DNA of 64,000 bases from an uncultured Eubacteriales bacterium (lineage in GTDB: Bacteria > Bacillota > Clostridia > Oscillospirales > Acutalibacteraceae): assembly GCA_951801675.1 (NCBI GenBank), contig CATONX010000003.1:1-64000 (forward strand), given 5' to 3'. A program made the translations under genes and the position numbers. A model generated the notes under the pieces. That model was not told where the DNA came from and made no database searches. It saw only the letters and a list, made by a program, of their open reading frames with translations. Shown here in pieces: positions 41,426-53,248 of this stretch (positions are counted from its first letter, which is position 1; every line of letters begins with the position of its first letter).

Positions 41426-42115
41426 CTATGCCGCCGCAAGCCCCGTAATGCGGTAGGACCCGCCTTGGGCGGCCAGGGTGTATTTCATCGTTTTCTGCGC
41501 TGCGGGGGGAATGGTGTTTCCCTCACTGTCCCGCTGGTACCCGCCCGCGGCGGTGGAAATGCAGGCGACCTCGGCTGTCACCACGCCGCTTTTGGACGTG
41601 ACCCGGGTGACCTTCGGAATAAAATAGCCCGTCTGGGCCACATGGGGGACATGGTAGCAGTTTTCCGCTTCCACGTATTCAAAGGTAGTGGAGCCGCTTT
41701 GGATGGTGACGGGAGTCAGCGTCACACCGTCCCCGAATAAGGCCGCGCCTTTTTGCCGAACCAGGTCAAAGGACACGATAATCCGGCCGCTGTCGTCGGT
41801 CAGGGGAGAGGAGGCGGATTCATAGGAGGAAAGCAGAGCAGACCGCAGGGCGATTTCCGTCAATTGTATAGGGTTTGCCTGGGATAGATCGGAAAAGGGC
41901 GCCGGGTCCACCATGACAGCGGGAGCGAGCAGGGCTTCGATCTGAGCGCGCTGCTCAGAATTGTCGAAGAGCCCGCCGATGCCGGAAAAGACCGGCGAAA
42001 GAACATATAGCAACGCCGCAGCCGCCGAAAGCAAGAGAAAAAGCCCCGCGATTCGCGGAGCTTTTGAACGTCTTGGTTTCGGAAGGCCGCAGCGGACAAA
42101 AGGATGTGCCGCCAT
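41426..42115 (-). CDS. Membrane-anchored protein of unknown function
   Basis: A 229-aa protein with one N-terminal membrane helix (AGLFLLLSAAAALLYVLSPVF, about 23-43) and an external domain of about 185 residues, with Asp/Ser-rich segments and VTRVTSKSGVVTAEVACISTAAGGYQRDSEGN. The domain looks beta-rich and has no recognised motif. GGAGGGATCCAC precedes the ATG. It lies 31 bases downstream of proA, so it may be transcribed with the proline genes, although a shared function is not evident. Confidence 0.7.
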   Translation of the reverse strand: MAAHPFVRCGLPKPRRSKAPRIAGLFLLLSAAAALLYVLSPVFSGIGGLFDNSEQRAQIEALLAPAVMVDPAPFSDLSQANPIQLTEIALRSALLSSYESASSPLTDDSGRIIVSFDLVRQKGAALFGDGVTLTPVTIQSGSTTFEYVEAENCYHVPHVAQTGYFIPKVTRVTSKSGVVTAEVACISTAAGGYQRDSEGNTIPPAAQKTMKYTLAAQGGSYRITGLAAA

Positions 42116-42146
42116 GTGGATCCCTCCTGACTGAGAAAGGTCGAGG

Positions 42147-43391
42147 TCAGCGGATTTGCCCGCTGCCCCGTAAAATATATTTGGTTGAGGTCAGCTCCAA
42201 AAGGCCCATGGGCCCTCTGGCGTGCAGCTTCTGGGTGGAGATGCCGATTTCGGCACCCAGGCCGAATTCCTCCCCGTCGGTAAACCGGGTGGAGGCGTTG
42301 ACATACACCGCCGCCGCGTCCACCCCGTCGGTAAACCGCTGGGCGGCCTCGTAGCTGCCGGTGACGATGCATTCGCTGTGGCCGGTGCCGTGGGCATTGA
42401 TATGCGCCACCGCTTCCTCCACCCCGGACACCACCTTAACCGACAGGATGTAATCGAGAAACTCGGTGTCGTAGTCTTCTTCGCAAGCGGGAACCGCGCC
42501 CGGCAAAATCCGGCAGGTTTCCGGGCAGCCGCGCAGCTCGACCTTCTTCGCGGAAAGCCTTTCGGCAATCACCGGCAGAGCCTTCTCTGCAATGGCCGCG
42601 TCTACCAGCAGGCTTTCCGCGGCGTTGCACACGGAGGGACGCTGGGTCTTCGCGTTAAAGACGATGTTAGCCGCCATTTGCACGTCGGCGCTTTGCTCCA
42701 CGTACACGTGGCAGTTGCCCACGCCTGTTTCAATGACCGGCACTGTGGCGTTCTCCACCACCGAGCGGATGAGCCCGCCGCCGCCCCGGGGGATGAGCAC
42801 GTCTAAGTATGCGTTTAACCGCATCAGAGCGGTGGCCGTTTCCCTGGAAGTGTCCTCCACGAGCGCCACGCAGTCCTCCGGCAGTCCTGCCCCGGCCAGC
42901 GCTTCCCGCATGACCTTGGTAACCGCCTTGTTGGACTCGAAGGCTTCCTTGCCGCCCCGCAGGATGACCGCGTTGCCCGCTTTTAAGCACAGGGCCGCCG
43001 CGTCGGAGGTCACATTGGGCCGCGCTTCGTAGATGATACCGATGACCCCCATGGGAACCCGTACCTTGGAAAGCTGAATGCCGTTTGGCAGGGTATGGCC
43101 TTCCACCAGCTGGCCCACCGGGTCGGGCAGCGCCGCTACCTTCCGGATCCCGCCGGCCATGCCGGCGATCCGCTCAGGACTCAGCGCCAACCGGTCTAAA
43201 AGCGATTCCCGCAGCCCTGCGGCCTTTCCCGCTTCCAGGTCCCGGGTGTTCGCGGCGAGGATTTCGTCCGTATGAGCGAGCAAGGCATCGGCGGCGGCGA
43301 GCAGCGCGGCGTTTTTTGCCGCAGTCCCGGTTACCGCCAGAATGCGGGAGGCGGACTTGGCCTTCTTTCCTAAGGTGTTCAAATCATACAT
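42147..43391 (-). CDS. proA: Gamma-glutamyl phosphate reductase
   Basis: NADPH-dependent reductase of proline synthesis, converting glutamyl-5-phosphate to glutamate semialdehyde. Aldehyde-dehydrogenase fold with RVPMGVIGIIYEARPNVT near residue 110, LKAGNAVILRGGKEAFESNKA, the IPRGGGGLIRSVVENATVPVIETGVGNCHVYVE block, and catalytic Cys in TQRPSVCNAAESLLV near 255. 414 aa is typical. GGGGGGAACCAT precedes the ATG. It follows proB by 28 bases in the same operon. proC is not in the window. Confidence 0.96.
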   Translation of the reverse strand: MYDLNTLGKKAKSASRILAVTGTAAKNAALLAAADALLAHTDEILAANTRDLEAGKAAGLRESLLDRLALSPERIAGMAGGIRKVAALPDPVGQLVEGHTLPNGIQLSKVRVPMGVIGIIYEARPNVTSDAAALCLKAGNAVILRGGKEAFESNKAVTKVMREALAGAGLPEDCVALVEDTSRETATALMRLNAYLDVLIPRGGGGLIRSVVENATVPVIETGVGNCHVYVEQSADVQMAANIVFNAKTQRPSVCNAAESLLVDAAIAEKALPVIAERLSAKKVELRGCPETCRILPGAVPACEEDYDTEFLDYILSVKVVSGVEEAVAHINAHGTGHSECIVTGSYEAAQRFTDGVDAAAVYVNASTRFTDGEEFGLGAEIGISTQKLHARGPMGLLELTSTKYILRGSGQIR

Positions 43392-43419
43392 ATGGTTCCC
43401 CCCTAAAAATTAGTACAAG

Positions 43420-44217
43420 TTACTGGGCGCAAAAAATCGTCCCGACTTCTTTTCCTTCAAACAGGTCGTACAAAAGCTGAGGCGTTTCCCCGGCGATAAT
43501 CACCGTGGGAATGCCGGCGCCTGTGGCGATTTCGGCGGCACTGATTTTGGTGATCATCCCGCCCGTGCCGCGGGAAGAGCCAACGCCGCCGGCCAGCGCT
43601 TTGACCGAATCGTCGATGTGCTCCACCCGGGAAATGCGTTTCGCGTCCGGGTGCTTGTGGGGATCGGCGGTGTAAAGCCCGTCGATGTCGGTGAGAATCA
43701 CCAGCGCGTCGGCCCGCATCAATTTGGCAACGATGGCGGACAAGGAATCGTTGTCCCCGAAATTGATACCGATGAGTTCGTCCACCGCCACCGTGTCGTT
43801 TTCGTTGACAATCGGAACCGCTCCCATGTCCAAAAGCCTTGCAAAGGTGTTGACCACGTTGTGGCAGCGTTCCTTGTCGTCAATGTCGTCCCGGGTCAGC
43901 AGAACCTGGGAAACGATCTGCCCGTATTCCGAAAACAGCTTATCGTATGTAAACATCAGCTCACATTGGCCCACCGCCGCGGCCGCCTGCCGGCCGCCCA
44001 CGTCGGAGGGGCGCCTCGATAGCCCCAGCTTTCCGACGCCGACGCCGATGGCGCCCGAAGTGACCAGAATAATTTCCCGGTCTGCGTTCTTTAGGTCGGA
44101 CAGCACCCGCACAATCCGTTCAATCTGGCGGAAGTTGAGCTTTCCGCTTTCGTGGGTGAGGGTGGAGGTCCCCACCTTCACCACAATGCGCCGCGCGTCC
44201 TGTAAATCCTGTCCCAT
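43420..44217 (-). CDS. proB: Glutamate 5-kinase
   Basis: Phosphorylates glutamate in the first step of proline synthesis, with proline feedback. Amino-acid kinase fold: RRIVVKVGTSTLTHESGKL, VTSGAIGVGVGKLGL, INFGDNDSLSAIVAKLM and TDIDGLYTADP. At 265 aa it lacks the C-terminal PUA domain of the longer E. coli enzyme, as in many Firmicutes. The track start (44289) precedes a clear start MGQDLQDARRIVVKVG at 44217, used here. The M16 peptidase gene ends 31 bases upstream. Confidence 0.94.
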   Translation of the reverse strand: MGQDLQDARRIVVKVGTSTLTHESGKLNFRQIERIVRVLSDLKNADREIILVTSGAIGVGVGKLGLSRRPSDVGGRQAAAAVGQCELMFTYDKLFSEYGQIVSQVLLTRDDIDDKERCHNVVNTFARLLDMGAVPIVNENDTVAVDELIGINFGDNDSLSAIVAKLMRADALVILTDIDGLYTADPHKHPDAKRISRVEHIDDSVKALAGGVGSSRGTGGMITKISAAEIATGAGIPTVIIAGETPQLLYDLFEGKEVGTIFCAQ

Positions 44218-44248
44218 GCTTTGTTTCCGTTCCCTTCCAAAAAGAATT

Positions 44249-45529
44249 CTATTGTTGTTTAGTATACCCTTCCTTTTCCCCCGCGTCAATCAGCCTTTGG
44301 TAGGCTTCCTTTGCTTTTACCCGCCCGGCCGCCGCCAGCGCCAGCTTTTCAAAGCGTAGCGCGTATTTTGCCGCATTCATTACCTGCTCAAGGGTCATCC
44401 GGTCCACAATGTCCAAAAGCTCATCCTCCGTGCGCACCCGGCCTTCCAGGAGAACCCCCCTGGCCGCGTTGCCGCACCTGGCGGAAATGCCTTCCCCGTT
44501 CATCACGAGCCCCGCCTTGAGCTGCTCTTTGCTGCGGGTCAGTTCCTCCTGGGTCATGGAAGTTCGCATGGACCGAAGCACGCGAAACGTCTCTTCCAGC
44601 GCCTGTTCCTCGCAGTCGGGCGTCACCGTCAGCGCTACCCCGAAAAGCCCCGCCTTCGCGTGGGCCACGTGATAGGAATACACCGAGTAAACAAGCCCCA
44701 GCTCTTCCCGCAACCGCTGAAAAAGCCGGGAAGAAGCGTTGGCGCCCGCCATGTTGGAAAACACGGCTAAGGCATAACGCCGTTCATCCTGCGAAGGCAG
44801 GCCGGGCAGGCCCAGAAGGAGGGCCGTCTGCTCAAAGTCCTTTTCCCGCAGGGAAAGGCAGGGAGTCCACAGGCCGCATTCCGGCGCCTTCGCCTCCTGG
44901 CCCCGAAGCGCGTCCCCGAAATACCGGCCGATGCAGTCCCAGAACGCGTCCTTGTCAAAATTGCCGCAGACGGAGATGACCAGGTTGTTGGGGGTATAGT
45001 GCCGGGCGTGAAAGGCCCGCAGGCTTTCGGCGGTCAGCGCCCCTACCGTCTCGGCGGTGCCGAGAATCGGGCGGCTCAGCGGCTTCCCAGGCCATACGCC
45101 CGCGTACAATAGGTCCGCCGCCACGTCGTCGGCGCTGTCCTCATACATGGCGATCTCGTCTAAGATCACACCCCGTTCGGTTTCCACGTCCTTTTCGTCG
45201 AAACGGGGATTGGCCACCATGTCGCACAGCATTTCGAAGGCCTCGGGCGCATGGGTGCTCAACGTGTGGGCGTAAAAGCAGGTGTATTCCTTGGTGGTGT
45301 AGGCGTTAACCTGGCCGCCGAACAGATCGGTTTTCACCGCAATGTCCATGGCGGACAGGCGCTTCGTCCCCTTAAACGCCATGTGCTCGATAAAGTGGGA
45401 GGCCCCGTTTTCCCCCGCCGTCTCGTACTGGGAGCCGCAACGCACCCAGATGCCGAAGGAGGCCGAACGGAAAAAGGAAATGGGCTCGAATACCACCGTC
45501 AGTCCATTTTGCAACGTCTTTTGTTCCAT
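44249..45529 (-). CDS. M16 family zinc metallopeptidase (insulinase-like)
   Basis: Zinc peptidase related to B. subtilis MlpA/YmxG and mitochondrial processing peptidase. The inverted zinc motif HxxEH is in NGASHFIEHMAFKGTKR near residue 50, with the third ligand Glu in ETERGVILDEIAMYED. The second half (RLFQRLREELGLVYSVYSYH) gives the family R/Y motif. ATG 45529 (MEQKTLQNGLTVVFE) is used; the 40 upstream track codons are unlikely. 426 aa. The gene precedes proBA and follows pnp, a synteny near pnp also seen in Bacillus. Confidence 0.93.
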   Translation of the reverse strand: MEQKTLQNGLTVVFEPISFFRSASFGIWVRCGSQYETAGENGASHFIEHMAFKGTKRLSAMDIAVKTDLFGGQVNAYTTKEYTCFYAHTLSTHAPEAFEMLCDMVANPRFDEKDVETERGVILDEIAMYEDSADDVAADLLYAGVWPGKPLSRPILGTAETVGALTAESLRAFHARHYTPNNLVISVCGNFDKDAFWDCIGRYFGDALRGQEAKAPECGLWTPCLSLREKDFEQTALLLGLPGLPSQDERRYALAVFSNMAGANASSRLFQRLREELGLVYSVYSYHVAHAKAGLFGVALTVTPDCEEQALEETFRVLRSMRTSMTQEELTRSKEQLKAGLVMNGEGISARCGNAARGVLLEGRVRTEDELLDIVDRMTLEQVMNAAKYALRFEKLALAAAGRVKAKEAYQRLIDAGEKEGYTKQQ

Positions 45530-45640
45530 CGTAATCCGCCGTTTCTCCGGTGATGAACTGGGAGCGCTGGCCGTCACCGGTCGGCCTTTGCCGGTACGCT
45601 CTGTCTCTAGCCTTCCCGCCGCCGGGGGCAGACATGCGCC

Positions 45641-45688
45641 AAAAAACAAAAGGGCCGGATGCCAGAAGCGTTTCTGACATCCGGCCCT
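45641..45688 (-). terminator. Terminator of pnp
   Basis: On the minus strand AGGGCCGGATG...CATCCGGCCCT with inner TCAGA pairs, followed by TTTGTTTTTT; it lies 24 bases after the pnp stop. Confidence 0.85.
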
Positions 45689-45711
45689 TGTAACGTTTAC
45701 AAACCGAATCC

Positions 45712-47898
<2,187 letters not shown>

Positions 47899-48058
47899 AG
47901 ATGCAATTCCTCCAAAGTAAGAATTTTAGTCGTGGAGGCCGGCGCGCATTTAGCAATGAAACCAGCGTTCGACAAGGATTCCGAGCGCTCGTTTTACTGC
48001 TAAAATCGCTTCCGTACTCCGGTGAACAGGCGGACAAGGGAAAGAACAAAAGCAACAT

Positions 48059-48085
48059 GAGGCAGGCGCAATGCGCGCCTGCCTC
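48059..48085 (-). terminator. Hairpin between rpsO and pnp
   Basis: GAGGCAGGCG and CGCCTGCCTC form a 10-bp stem 12 bases after the rpsO stop; a T-rich stretch (TTGCTTTTGTTCTTT on the minus strand) follows. It may end part of the rpsO transcripts before pnp. Confidence 0.6.
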
Positions 48086-48096
48086 CCAAAGCTACT

Positions 48097-48363
48097 TTAC
48101 TTGCGGATGCCCAGCTTCTCGATGACGGCGCGGTACCGTTCGATATCCTTCTTCATCAGGTAGTTGAGCAGGTTGCGGCGATGGCCGACCATCTTCAGAA
48201 GGCCGCGGCGGGAATGATGGTCCTTCTTGTGCACCTTCAGGTGTTCGGTCAGGTCGTTGATTCTCTTGGTGAGAATGGCAATCTGAACCTCGGGAGAACC
48301 GGTGTCCCCTTCGTGGCGGGCATTGTTGACGATGACGGCTTGCTTTTCTTCTTTGAGCATCAT
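48097..48363 (-). CDS. rpsO: 30S ribosomal protein S15
   Basis: Binds 16S rRNA and the S6/S18 platform. The sequence [20 protein letters not shown] and the following [20 protein letters not shown] align directly with other S15 proteins. I use ATG 48363 because it aligns with the family start MISKEKKQ; ATG 48360 is a second option. 88 aa. AGAGGTG lies 10 bases upstream. The track ORF begins 40 codons earlier in the leader. S15 often represses its own translation through its mRNA leader. Confidence 0.96.
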   Translation of the reverse strand: MMLKEEKQAVIVNNARHEGDTGSPEVQIAILTKRINDLTEHLKVHKKDHHSRRGLLKMVGHRRNLLNYLMKKDIERYRAVIEKLGIRK

Positions 48364-48481
48364 AGCGCAGATACACCTCTTTCTAAGATTCGCCCGAAAT
48401 CGAAGCGCGCGGTAGGTGAAATTCCCCGAAAACGGGGCGCAAAACCCGACGGCTGCGAAATGGGTCAAAAGTAACCGTCTC

Positions 48482-48510
48482 ATTATAGCATCGGCGTTTA
48501 CAAAAGTAAA
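48482..48510 (-). promoter_or_regulatory. Promoter of rpsO
   Basis: Minus strand TTTACT, 17-base spacer and perfect TATAAT, giving a leader of about 110 bases before rpsO. Confidence 0.7.
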
Positions 48511-48535
48511 GGGCTCAAATGGAAATTTACACGTT

Positions 48536-50512
48536 TTAGTCTTCCTTAATGACGCCGAGCATATACGCGGCCAGCAGCCGCTTTAAATCCGCGATTTTTG
48601 CCAGAAGCTTGGCGCCGGTATCCGTTTGACGCACCAGGATGCGGTGCTGCGCGGTTTCATAGACCACCGAGGTGGAGATGATGTCTTTATTCTGCTGAAT
48701 GGCGGATACGGTAGAGTCAAAAGGCTCGTGGGAAGCGAGGCGGATGCCGTAGGAATTGTAAAACAGCGTATATCCGGCGATGCCGGTGGCCTTTTGGTAG
48801 GCTTTGCAGAAGCCGCCGTCGATGACGATGAGCTTGCCGTCCGCCCGCACCGGGTCCTCTCCGTCCCGGGAGCGCACCGGGATGTGGCCGTTGATGATGT
48901 GGGAATAGGGTTTGTCTCCCAGGCCGAATTCGCTTAAAATCTTCTCGCAGGTTTCCTTGTGCTGGGTTAAGGTGTAATACGCGTTTTTCGGCTCCACCCA
49001 AGTGGACTCGTCCTCAATCAGCATCCGCTCAAAGGTAGCCATACGCAGCCGGCCGAACAAAGGCGAGTTCTTCCCGCACCACAAAAACCAGAGAAAATCC
49101 TCCCCGTACTGCTTCTGAGAGCTGCCGGGGCGGCTGTAATACCCCTGCCGGGCCACTTCCTCCGCATAATCCACCAGCCGCTTGCCACAAAGGCGCTCCC
49201 CGCCGAAGGAGAACTCCATAAAGCTGCCGTCCTCCTGAAAGGGGATGCAGCCGTGATAAAGCAGGTTTCCGTTGAAGCATTTGTAAAGCCCGCCCTCGGA
49301 ATAGAGGAACCGGGTATGCCGCTGGAGCTTTTCGCTGCCCTTGAAGGAGGAAATGAGCTGCTCGACCACGCTTTCCTCTTCTTCGGTCAGCGCGTAAGGA
49401 TCCTTGGGGTCGATGGTGGGGAACTGGAAGTCCTTGAGCGGGTAGGTCTTTTCCCCGATGGTTACCGTGCCGTTCTGGTAATCCACCTTGTCGAGCAGAA
49501 GCCGCTCCTCCATCTGGAATTCCGGATGCCGCTTGATGATCTGCCCCTCCAGCTTGAACTGGATGACCAATATCGCCTTGTGCATCTTGGACACCAGCCG
49601 CAAATCCTTGGGCCCGTACTTCTTCTCGTCCTTGGCGTTCTTGGGCGCAAAGCAGGAGGAATAATGATAGGTCTCCTGGGCGAACACCGCCAGCGGCCGC
49701 AGATTGATGCCGTAGGCGTTCTCGATCACGTCTAAGTTGCTGTACTGCATGGAATTGTTGAGCACGTTTGCAATGCAGGCGGGGCTTCCTGCCGCCGCGC
49801 CCATCCAGAGAATGTCGTGGTTGCCCCACTGAATGTCCACGCAGTGGTGGCTCATCAGCCGTTCCATGATGATGTCCGGCCTGGGACCCCGGTCGTAGAT
49901 ATCGCCTACAATGTGCAGCCGGTCCACCACCAGGCGCTTGATGAGCCCGGCCAGTGCCTCGATAAAAGCGTCCGCCCGGTCCAGGTCCACAATGCTTTGA
50001 ATGATGCTCTCGTAATATTGCTCTTTGTTTTTAATTTCGTAGTTCGTATGCAAAAGCTCGTCGATGATAAACTGAAAGTCCGGCGGCAGCAGCTTTCGCA
50101 CCTTGGAGCGGGTATATTTAGACGCCACCAGCCGGCACACTTCAATCATCCGGTGGAGGGTCAGCCGGTACCATTCGTTCATGTCGGTCACGGCCTTTTT
50201 GACCTCGTCGAGCTTTTGATGGGGGTAATAAATCAAAGTGGACAGCACTGCCCGGTCCCGCTTTGACATGGAATTGCCGTAGAGGATGTCCACCTTTTCC
50301 CGGATCACCCCGGAGCAGTTGTTGAGAATATGCTCAAAGGCTTCGTATTCCCCGTGCAGGTCGCTCATGAAATGCTCGGTGCCCTTGGGAAGGCCCAGAA
50401 TGGCCTGGAGGTTGATGATCTCGGTGGAGGCCGACTGGATGGAAGGATATTCCTTTGCCAGCAGCTTTAGATAGCGCAAATCGCCCAATACCTCGGCTTT
50501 GTCACAGTTCAT
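48536..50512 (-). CDS. fbp: Fructose-1,6-bisphosphatase class III
   Basis: Gluconeogenic phosphatase of the Firmicutes type (metallophosphatase fold). Metal-binding motifs are [15 protein letters not shown] near residue 55, [19 protein letters not shown] near 195 and [14 protein letters not shown] near 220, with INGHIPVR further on. 658 aa matches the class III family. ATG 50512 follows TGGGAGGAAAAAGC; the track ORF runs 55 codons into folK and is rejected. The folK stop overlaps its start by 11 bases, so fbp appears to be the last gene of the folate operon. Confidence 0.95.
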   Translation of the reverse strand: MNCDKAEVLGDLRYLKLLAKEYPSIQSASTEIINLQAILGLPKGTEHFMSDLHGEYEAFEHILNNCSGVIREKVDILYGNSMSKRDRAVLSTLIYYPHQKLDEVKKAVTDMNEWYRLTLHRMIEVCRLVASKYTRSKVRKLLPPDFQFIIDELLHTNYEIKNKEQYYESIIQSIVDLDRADAFIEALAGLIKRLVVDRLHIVGDIYDRGPRPDIIMERLMSHHCVDIQWGNHDILWMGAAAGSPACIANVLNNSMQYSNLDVIENAYGINLRPLAVFAQETYHYSSCFAPKNAKDEKKYGPKDLRLVSKMHKAILVIQFKLEGQIIKRHPEFQMEERLLLDKVDYQNGTVTIGEKTYPLKDFQFPTIDPKDPYALTEEEESVVEQLISSFKGSEKLQRHTRFLYSEGGLYKCFNGNLLYHGCIPFQEDGSFMEFSFGGERLCGKRLVDYAEEVARQGYYSRPGSSQKQYGEDFLWFLWCGKNSPLFGRLRMATFERMLIEDESTWVEPKNAYYTLTQHKETCEKILSEFGLGDKPYSHIINGHIPVRSRDGEDPVRADGKLIVIDGGFCKAYQKATGIAGYTLFYNSYGIRLASHEPFDSTVSAIQQNKDIISTSVVYETAQHRILVRQTDTGAKLLAKIADLKRLLAAYMLGVIKED

Positions 50513-51044
50513 GCTTTTTCCTCCCAGCGTGAGATGAATCAGGCAGCGGCTCTGAAAGAGCCAGCCTGTGCCCTGTTTTGCGTACTCCGCTTTGCCCCAT
50601 TTTGTCCAGCGTTTCCCGGAAAGGAAGGGACAGGGCGGTTCCCTCCGGGTAAAGCTCCAAAAGCGGGACGAGCACAAAGGCTCTCTCCAGCATCCGCGGA
50701 TGGGGAAGGGTCAGCTCCGCGTCGTCACACATGGCCCCGTCGTACAAAAGCAGGTCCAAATCCAGCGTGCGCGGCCCGTTTTGCATCCGCCGCACCCGGC
50801 CCGCCGCCGCCTCAATCCCCAGAAGCGCACCCAAAAGCGCATGAGGGGACAGGGCAGTGGACAGCACCGCCGCGCCGTTATAGAAGTTCGGCTGCGCAGC
50901 ATAGCCCACCGGGTCGGTTTCGTACACCCCCGAAACCTTCGTCACCTTCGTGCCTGGCAAAAGAGAAAGCGCATCCACCGCCCCCTGCAGGGCGGCCAGC
51001 CGGTCGCCTAAGTTGGCGCCCAGGCCGATGACCGCGTCCGCCAT
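50502..51044 (-). CDS. folK: 2-amino-4-hydroxy-6-hydroxymethyldihydropteridine pyrophosphokinase
   Basis: Transfers pyrophosphate from ATP to 6-hydroxymethyl-dihydropterin. HPPK motifs: IGLGANLGDRLAALQGAVDAL, SGVYETDPVG, and the RTLDLDLLLYDG...LTLPHPRMLERAFVLVPLLEL signature. ATG 51044 (MADAVIGLG) lies 4 bases after the folB stop. 180 aa. It is third-to-last in folE-folP-folB-folK-fbp; its 3' end overlaps fbp. Confidence 0.95.
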   Translation of the reverse strand: MADAVIGLGANLGDRLAALQGAVDALSLLPGTKVTKVSGVYETDPVGYAAQPNFYNGAAVLSTALSPHALLGALLGIEAAAGRVRRMQNGPRTLDLDLLLYDGAMCDDAELTLPHPRMLERAFVLVPLLELYPEGTALSLPFRETLDKMGQSGVRKTGHRLALSEPLPDSSHAGRKKHEL

Positions 51045-51048
51045 TCTC

Positions 51049-51417
51049 TCACACTCCCGTCCGTTTGCGTTTGAGCTGTACCGCCACCGTCTCAAAGTCC
51101 GCCGCGATGGGGGCCCGTGGCTTATAAAGAGTCAAACCCACTTCCCGGATTTCCGGGAAGCGTTCCAGCAGCGCGTCGCACACCGCTTGTCCCGCCCGTT
51201 CCAGCAGGTTAAAGCAGCTTCCCTGCATGGTGCTCACCGCCACCTTCGCCACCTCGGCGTAATTGATGGTGTCCTCCACATTGTCGCTGCGGCAGGGCTT
51301 GGAAAGGTTCACCTTCAGCGTAAGATCCAGCACAAAGGGCTGCCCCGCCTGCTTTTCGCTGTGAAAAACCCCGTGGTTGGCGAAAACGCGAAGTCCTTTT
51401 AGTATAATTTTATCCAT
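51049..51417 (-). CDS. folB: Dihydroneopterin aldolase
   Basis: Cleaves dihydroneopterin to 6-hydroxymethyl-dihydropterin and glycolaldehyde. DKIILKGLRVFANHGVFHSEKQAGQPFVLDLTL is the family N terminus with the substrate-binding Glu, and a Lys active-site region is seen in LTLYKPRAPI. ATG 51417 lies 5 bases after GGAGG, so I drop the first eight track codons; 122 aa. It is followed by folK with a 4-base gap. A 68-base gap separates it from folP. Confidence 0.95.
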   Translation of the reverse strand: MDKIILKGLRVFANHGVFHSEKQAGQPFVLDLTLKVNLSKPCRSDNVEDTINYAEVAKVAVSTMQGSCFNLLERAGQAVCDALLERFPEIREVGLTLYKPRAPIAADFETVAVQLKRKRTGV

Positions 51418-51485
51418 AGGTTCCTCCAAGTAAACATCCAAACGAAAATTTAAGCGGCGAAAATATCGCCTTATCCCAGGGGCCG

Positions 51486-52325
51486 TTACCGAGAAAATCC
51501 CGTCTCCCGTAACACCGCGTCGGTCAGCCGTGCCGCCTGCACCGCTTCGAACACGTCGTGCACCCGCAGAATGTCCGCCCCGGCAAGCTGGGCGAGCGTA
51601 TGGGCCGCCACCGTGCCTCCCACACGCTGGTCGGGCAAAGCTGGGCAGGCGTCCACCGTCACTCGTTTGCGGGAGGCTCCCACCAGATATGCGTAGCCCT
51701 CCACCCGGGCGGTTTTGGAAAGAAGAAGCGCCCGGTTTTGCTCCATGGTTTTGCCAAACCCAATCCCCGGGTCCAGGCAGATCTGCTGCGCCTTTACCCC
51801 CGCGGCCAGCGCCTTTTCTGCCGCGGCAAGCAGGAAGTCATGCACCGCCTGCCCGATGTCCCCGGAGCCAGCGTACTGGGCTGTGTTGGCCGCGTCGCCC
51901 GGGTGCATCAGAATCAGACCCGCCTGGCAGCGGGCCGCAATCGTGAACATAGCTTCCTCTTTGCCGCCGGTGATGTCGTTTATGATGTGCGCCCCGGCCT
52001 TGAGGGCCCGCTCGGCCACATCGGGGTAAAAGGTATCGATGGAAATGGGGACGGAAAGCTTACCCGCAAGCCCTTCGAGCACCGGGCGCAGCCGTTCCCA
52101 TTCCTCGGAAGAAGACACCGGGGTAAACCCCGGCCGGGTGGACTGGGCGCCGATGTCAATCAGATCCGCGCCTTCCTGTTGCAGGCGCAGAGCGTGGGCC
52201 ACCGCCCGGTCGGGGTCGAGATACCGGCCCCCGTCCGAAAAGGAATCGGGAGTCACGTTTACAATGCCCATGATATAGGTCTTTTCCCCTAAAGGAAGGG
52301 AAAACCCGTTGCCGGAAAACTGCAT
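51486..52325 (-). CDS. folP: Dihydropteroate synthase
   Basis: Joins p-aminobenzoate to hydroxymethyl-dihydropterin pyrophosphate; the target of sulfonamides. TIM-barrel motifs: MGIVNVTPDSFSDGGRYLD, GADLIDIGAQSTRPG, IINDITGGKEE, CLDPGIGFGKT and LVGASRK. ATG 52325 (MQFSGNG) lies 7 bases after GGAGG; the ATG two codons upstream is too close. 279 aa. It follows folE by 14 bases. Residues around the sulfonamide loops look wild type by eye, but resistance cannot be judged. Confidence 0.95.
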   Translation of the reverse strand: MQFSGNGFSLPLGEKTYIMGIVNVTPDSFSDGGRYLDPDRAVAHALRLQQEGADLIDIGAQSTRPGFTPVSSSEEWERLRPVLEGLAGKLSVPISIDTFYPDVAERALKAGAHIINDITGGKEEAMFTIAARCQAGLILMHPGDAANTAQYAGSGDIGQAVHDFLLAAAEKALAAGVKAQQICLDPGIGFGKTMEQNRALLLSKTARVEGYAYLVGASRKRVTVDACPALPDQRVGGTVAAHTLAQLAGADILRVHDVFEAVQAARLTDAVLRETGFSR

Positions 52326-52339
52326 GCGCATCCCTCCTG

Positions 52340-52942
52340 TTATTTGCCGCTGAGCAGGGCCATAACCTCCGCCCTGGCCCGCGCGTCCGACCGCATCAGC
52401 CCCCGCAGGGCGGAGGTCTGGGTGCTGGCCCCGGCAGCCCGGGCGCCCCGCATGGTCATGCACAGGTGTTCGGCGTTGATCACCACCGCCACCCCATAAG
52501 GGTCCAGCTCGTCCATCAGAAAGTTGGCAATCTGGGAGGTAAGCCGCTCCTGCAGCTGGGGGCGGCGGGCAAAGCTGTCCACAATCCGCGCAAGCTTGGA
52601 AAGGCCCAGCACGTTTCCGCCCCGGGGGATGTAAGCAATGTTCGCCTTGCCGATGAACGGGAGCAGGTGATGCTCGCAGACGGAATAGAGCGGAATGTCC
52701 CGCACCAGCACCATCTCGTCATGCTGGGTGTCGGTAAACACCTTCAGGTGCCGCTTGGGGTCGTCGTTTAAGCCGGAGAAAATCTCCTCGTACATCCGGG
52801 CCACCCGCTCTGGGGTCTCCACAAGGCCTTCCCGGTCCGGGTTTTCGCCCACGGCCAGCAGGATTTCCCGCACCGCCGCTTCAATTCGTTTCTTATCCAC
52901 CAATTTGATCGTCACCGCCGTTTCTCCAGCGGCACACACCAC
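52340..52942 (-). CDS. folE: GTP cyclohydrolase I
   Basis: First step of folate synthesis, GTP to dihydroneopterin triphosphate. Motifs: [26 protein letters not shown], zinc site and active site [20 protein letters not shown] (Cys and two His), [12 protein letters not shown] and [17 protein letters not shown] with the third zinc-ligand Cys. The start is uncertain: GTG 52942 follows GGAGG by 6 bases, while GTG 52915 ([10 protein letters not shown]) has GGAG and fits homologs as well. A stem CCAGCGGC/GCCGCTGG spans the first site. 200 aa. Leads the folE-P-B-K-fbp operon. Confidence 0.95.
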   Translation of the reverse strand: MVCAAGETAVTIKLVDKKRIEAAVREILLAVGENPDREGLVETPERVARMYEEIFSGLNDDPKRHLKVFTDTQHDEMVLVRDIPLYSVCEHHLLPFIGKANIAYIPRGGNVLGLSKLARIVDSFARRPQLQERLTSQIANFLMDELDPYGVAVVINAEHLCMTMRGARAAGASTQTSALRGLMRSDARARAEVMALLSGK

Positions 52943-53030
52943 GTTCCGCCTCCGCCGCTGGGAGGATGCGGACCTTATGACAACGCGAAGGAGCGCCGTT
53001 TTCGAAAAAACGGCGCCGGAAGGGGGAAGC

Positions 53031-53234
53031 TTACCCCTTTTTCTTTTGCATCAAATACACGGGCCAAAGCAGGATAATGAACACCGCAGTGCCAAGCGAA
53101 ACACTGCCCGGTTTTCCGTCCACCTGCTCCTGTGCCGCCGCCGACTGGGCCTTCAGATAAAAGAAAAATCCGAAAACCAGATAAATGGCCAGCAAAATCC
53201 GCGCCACGACCCAAACGATATCCCAAACATCCAA
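53031..53234 (-). CDS. Small two-helix membrane protein
   Basis: A 67-aa protein: [29 protein letters not shown] forms one membrane helix, a polar loop [14 protein letters not shown] follows, and [14 protein letters not shown] forms a second helix before a Lys-rich end. AAAGGAGG lies 12 bases before the ATG. It lies 14 bases downstream of the transglutaminase-like lipoprotein gene and is probably cotranscribed. An imperfect stem at 52997-53021 follows. Function unknown. Confidence 0.65.
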   Translation of the reverse strand: MDVWDIVWVVARILLAIYLVFGFFFYLKAQSAAAQEQVDGKPGSVSLGTAVFIILLWPVYLMQKKKG

Positions 53235-53248
53235 GGGAAAACCCTCCT

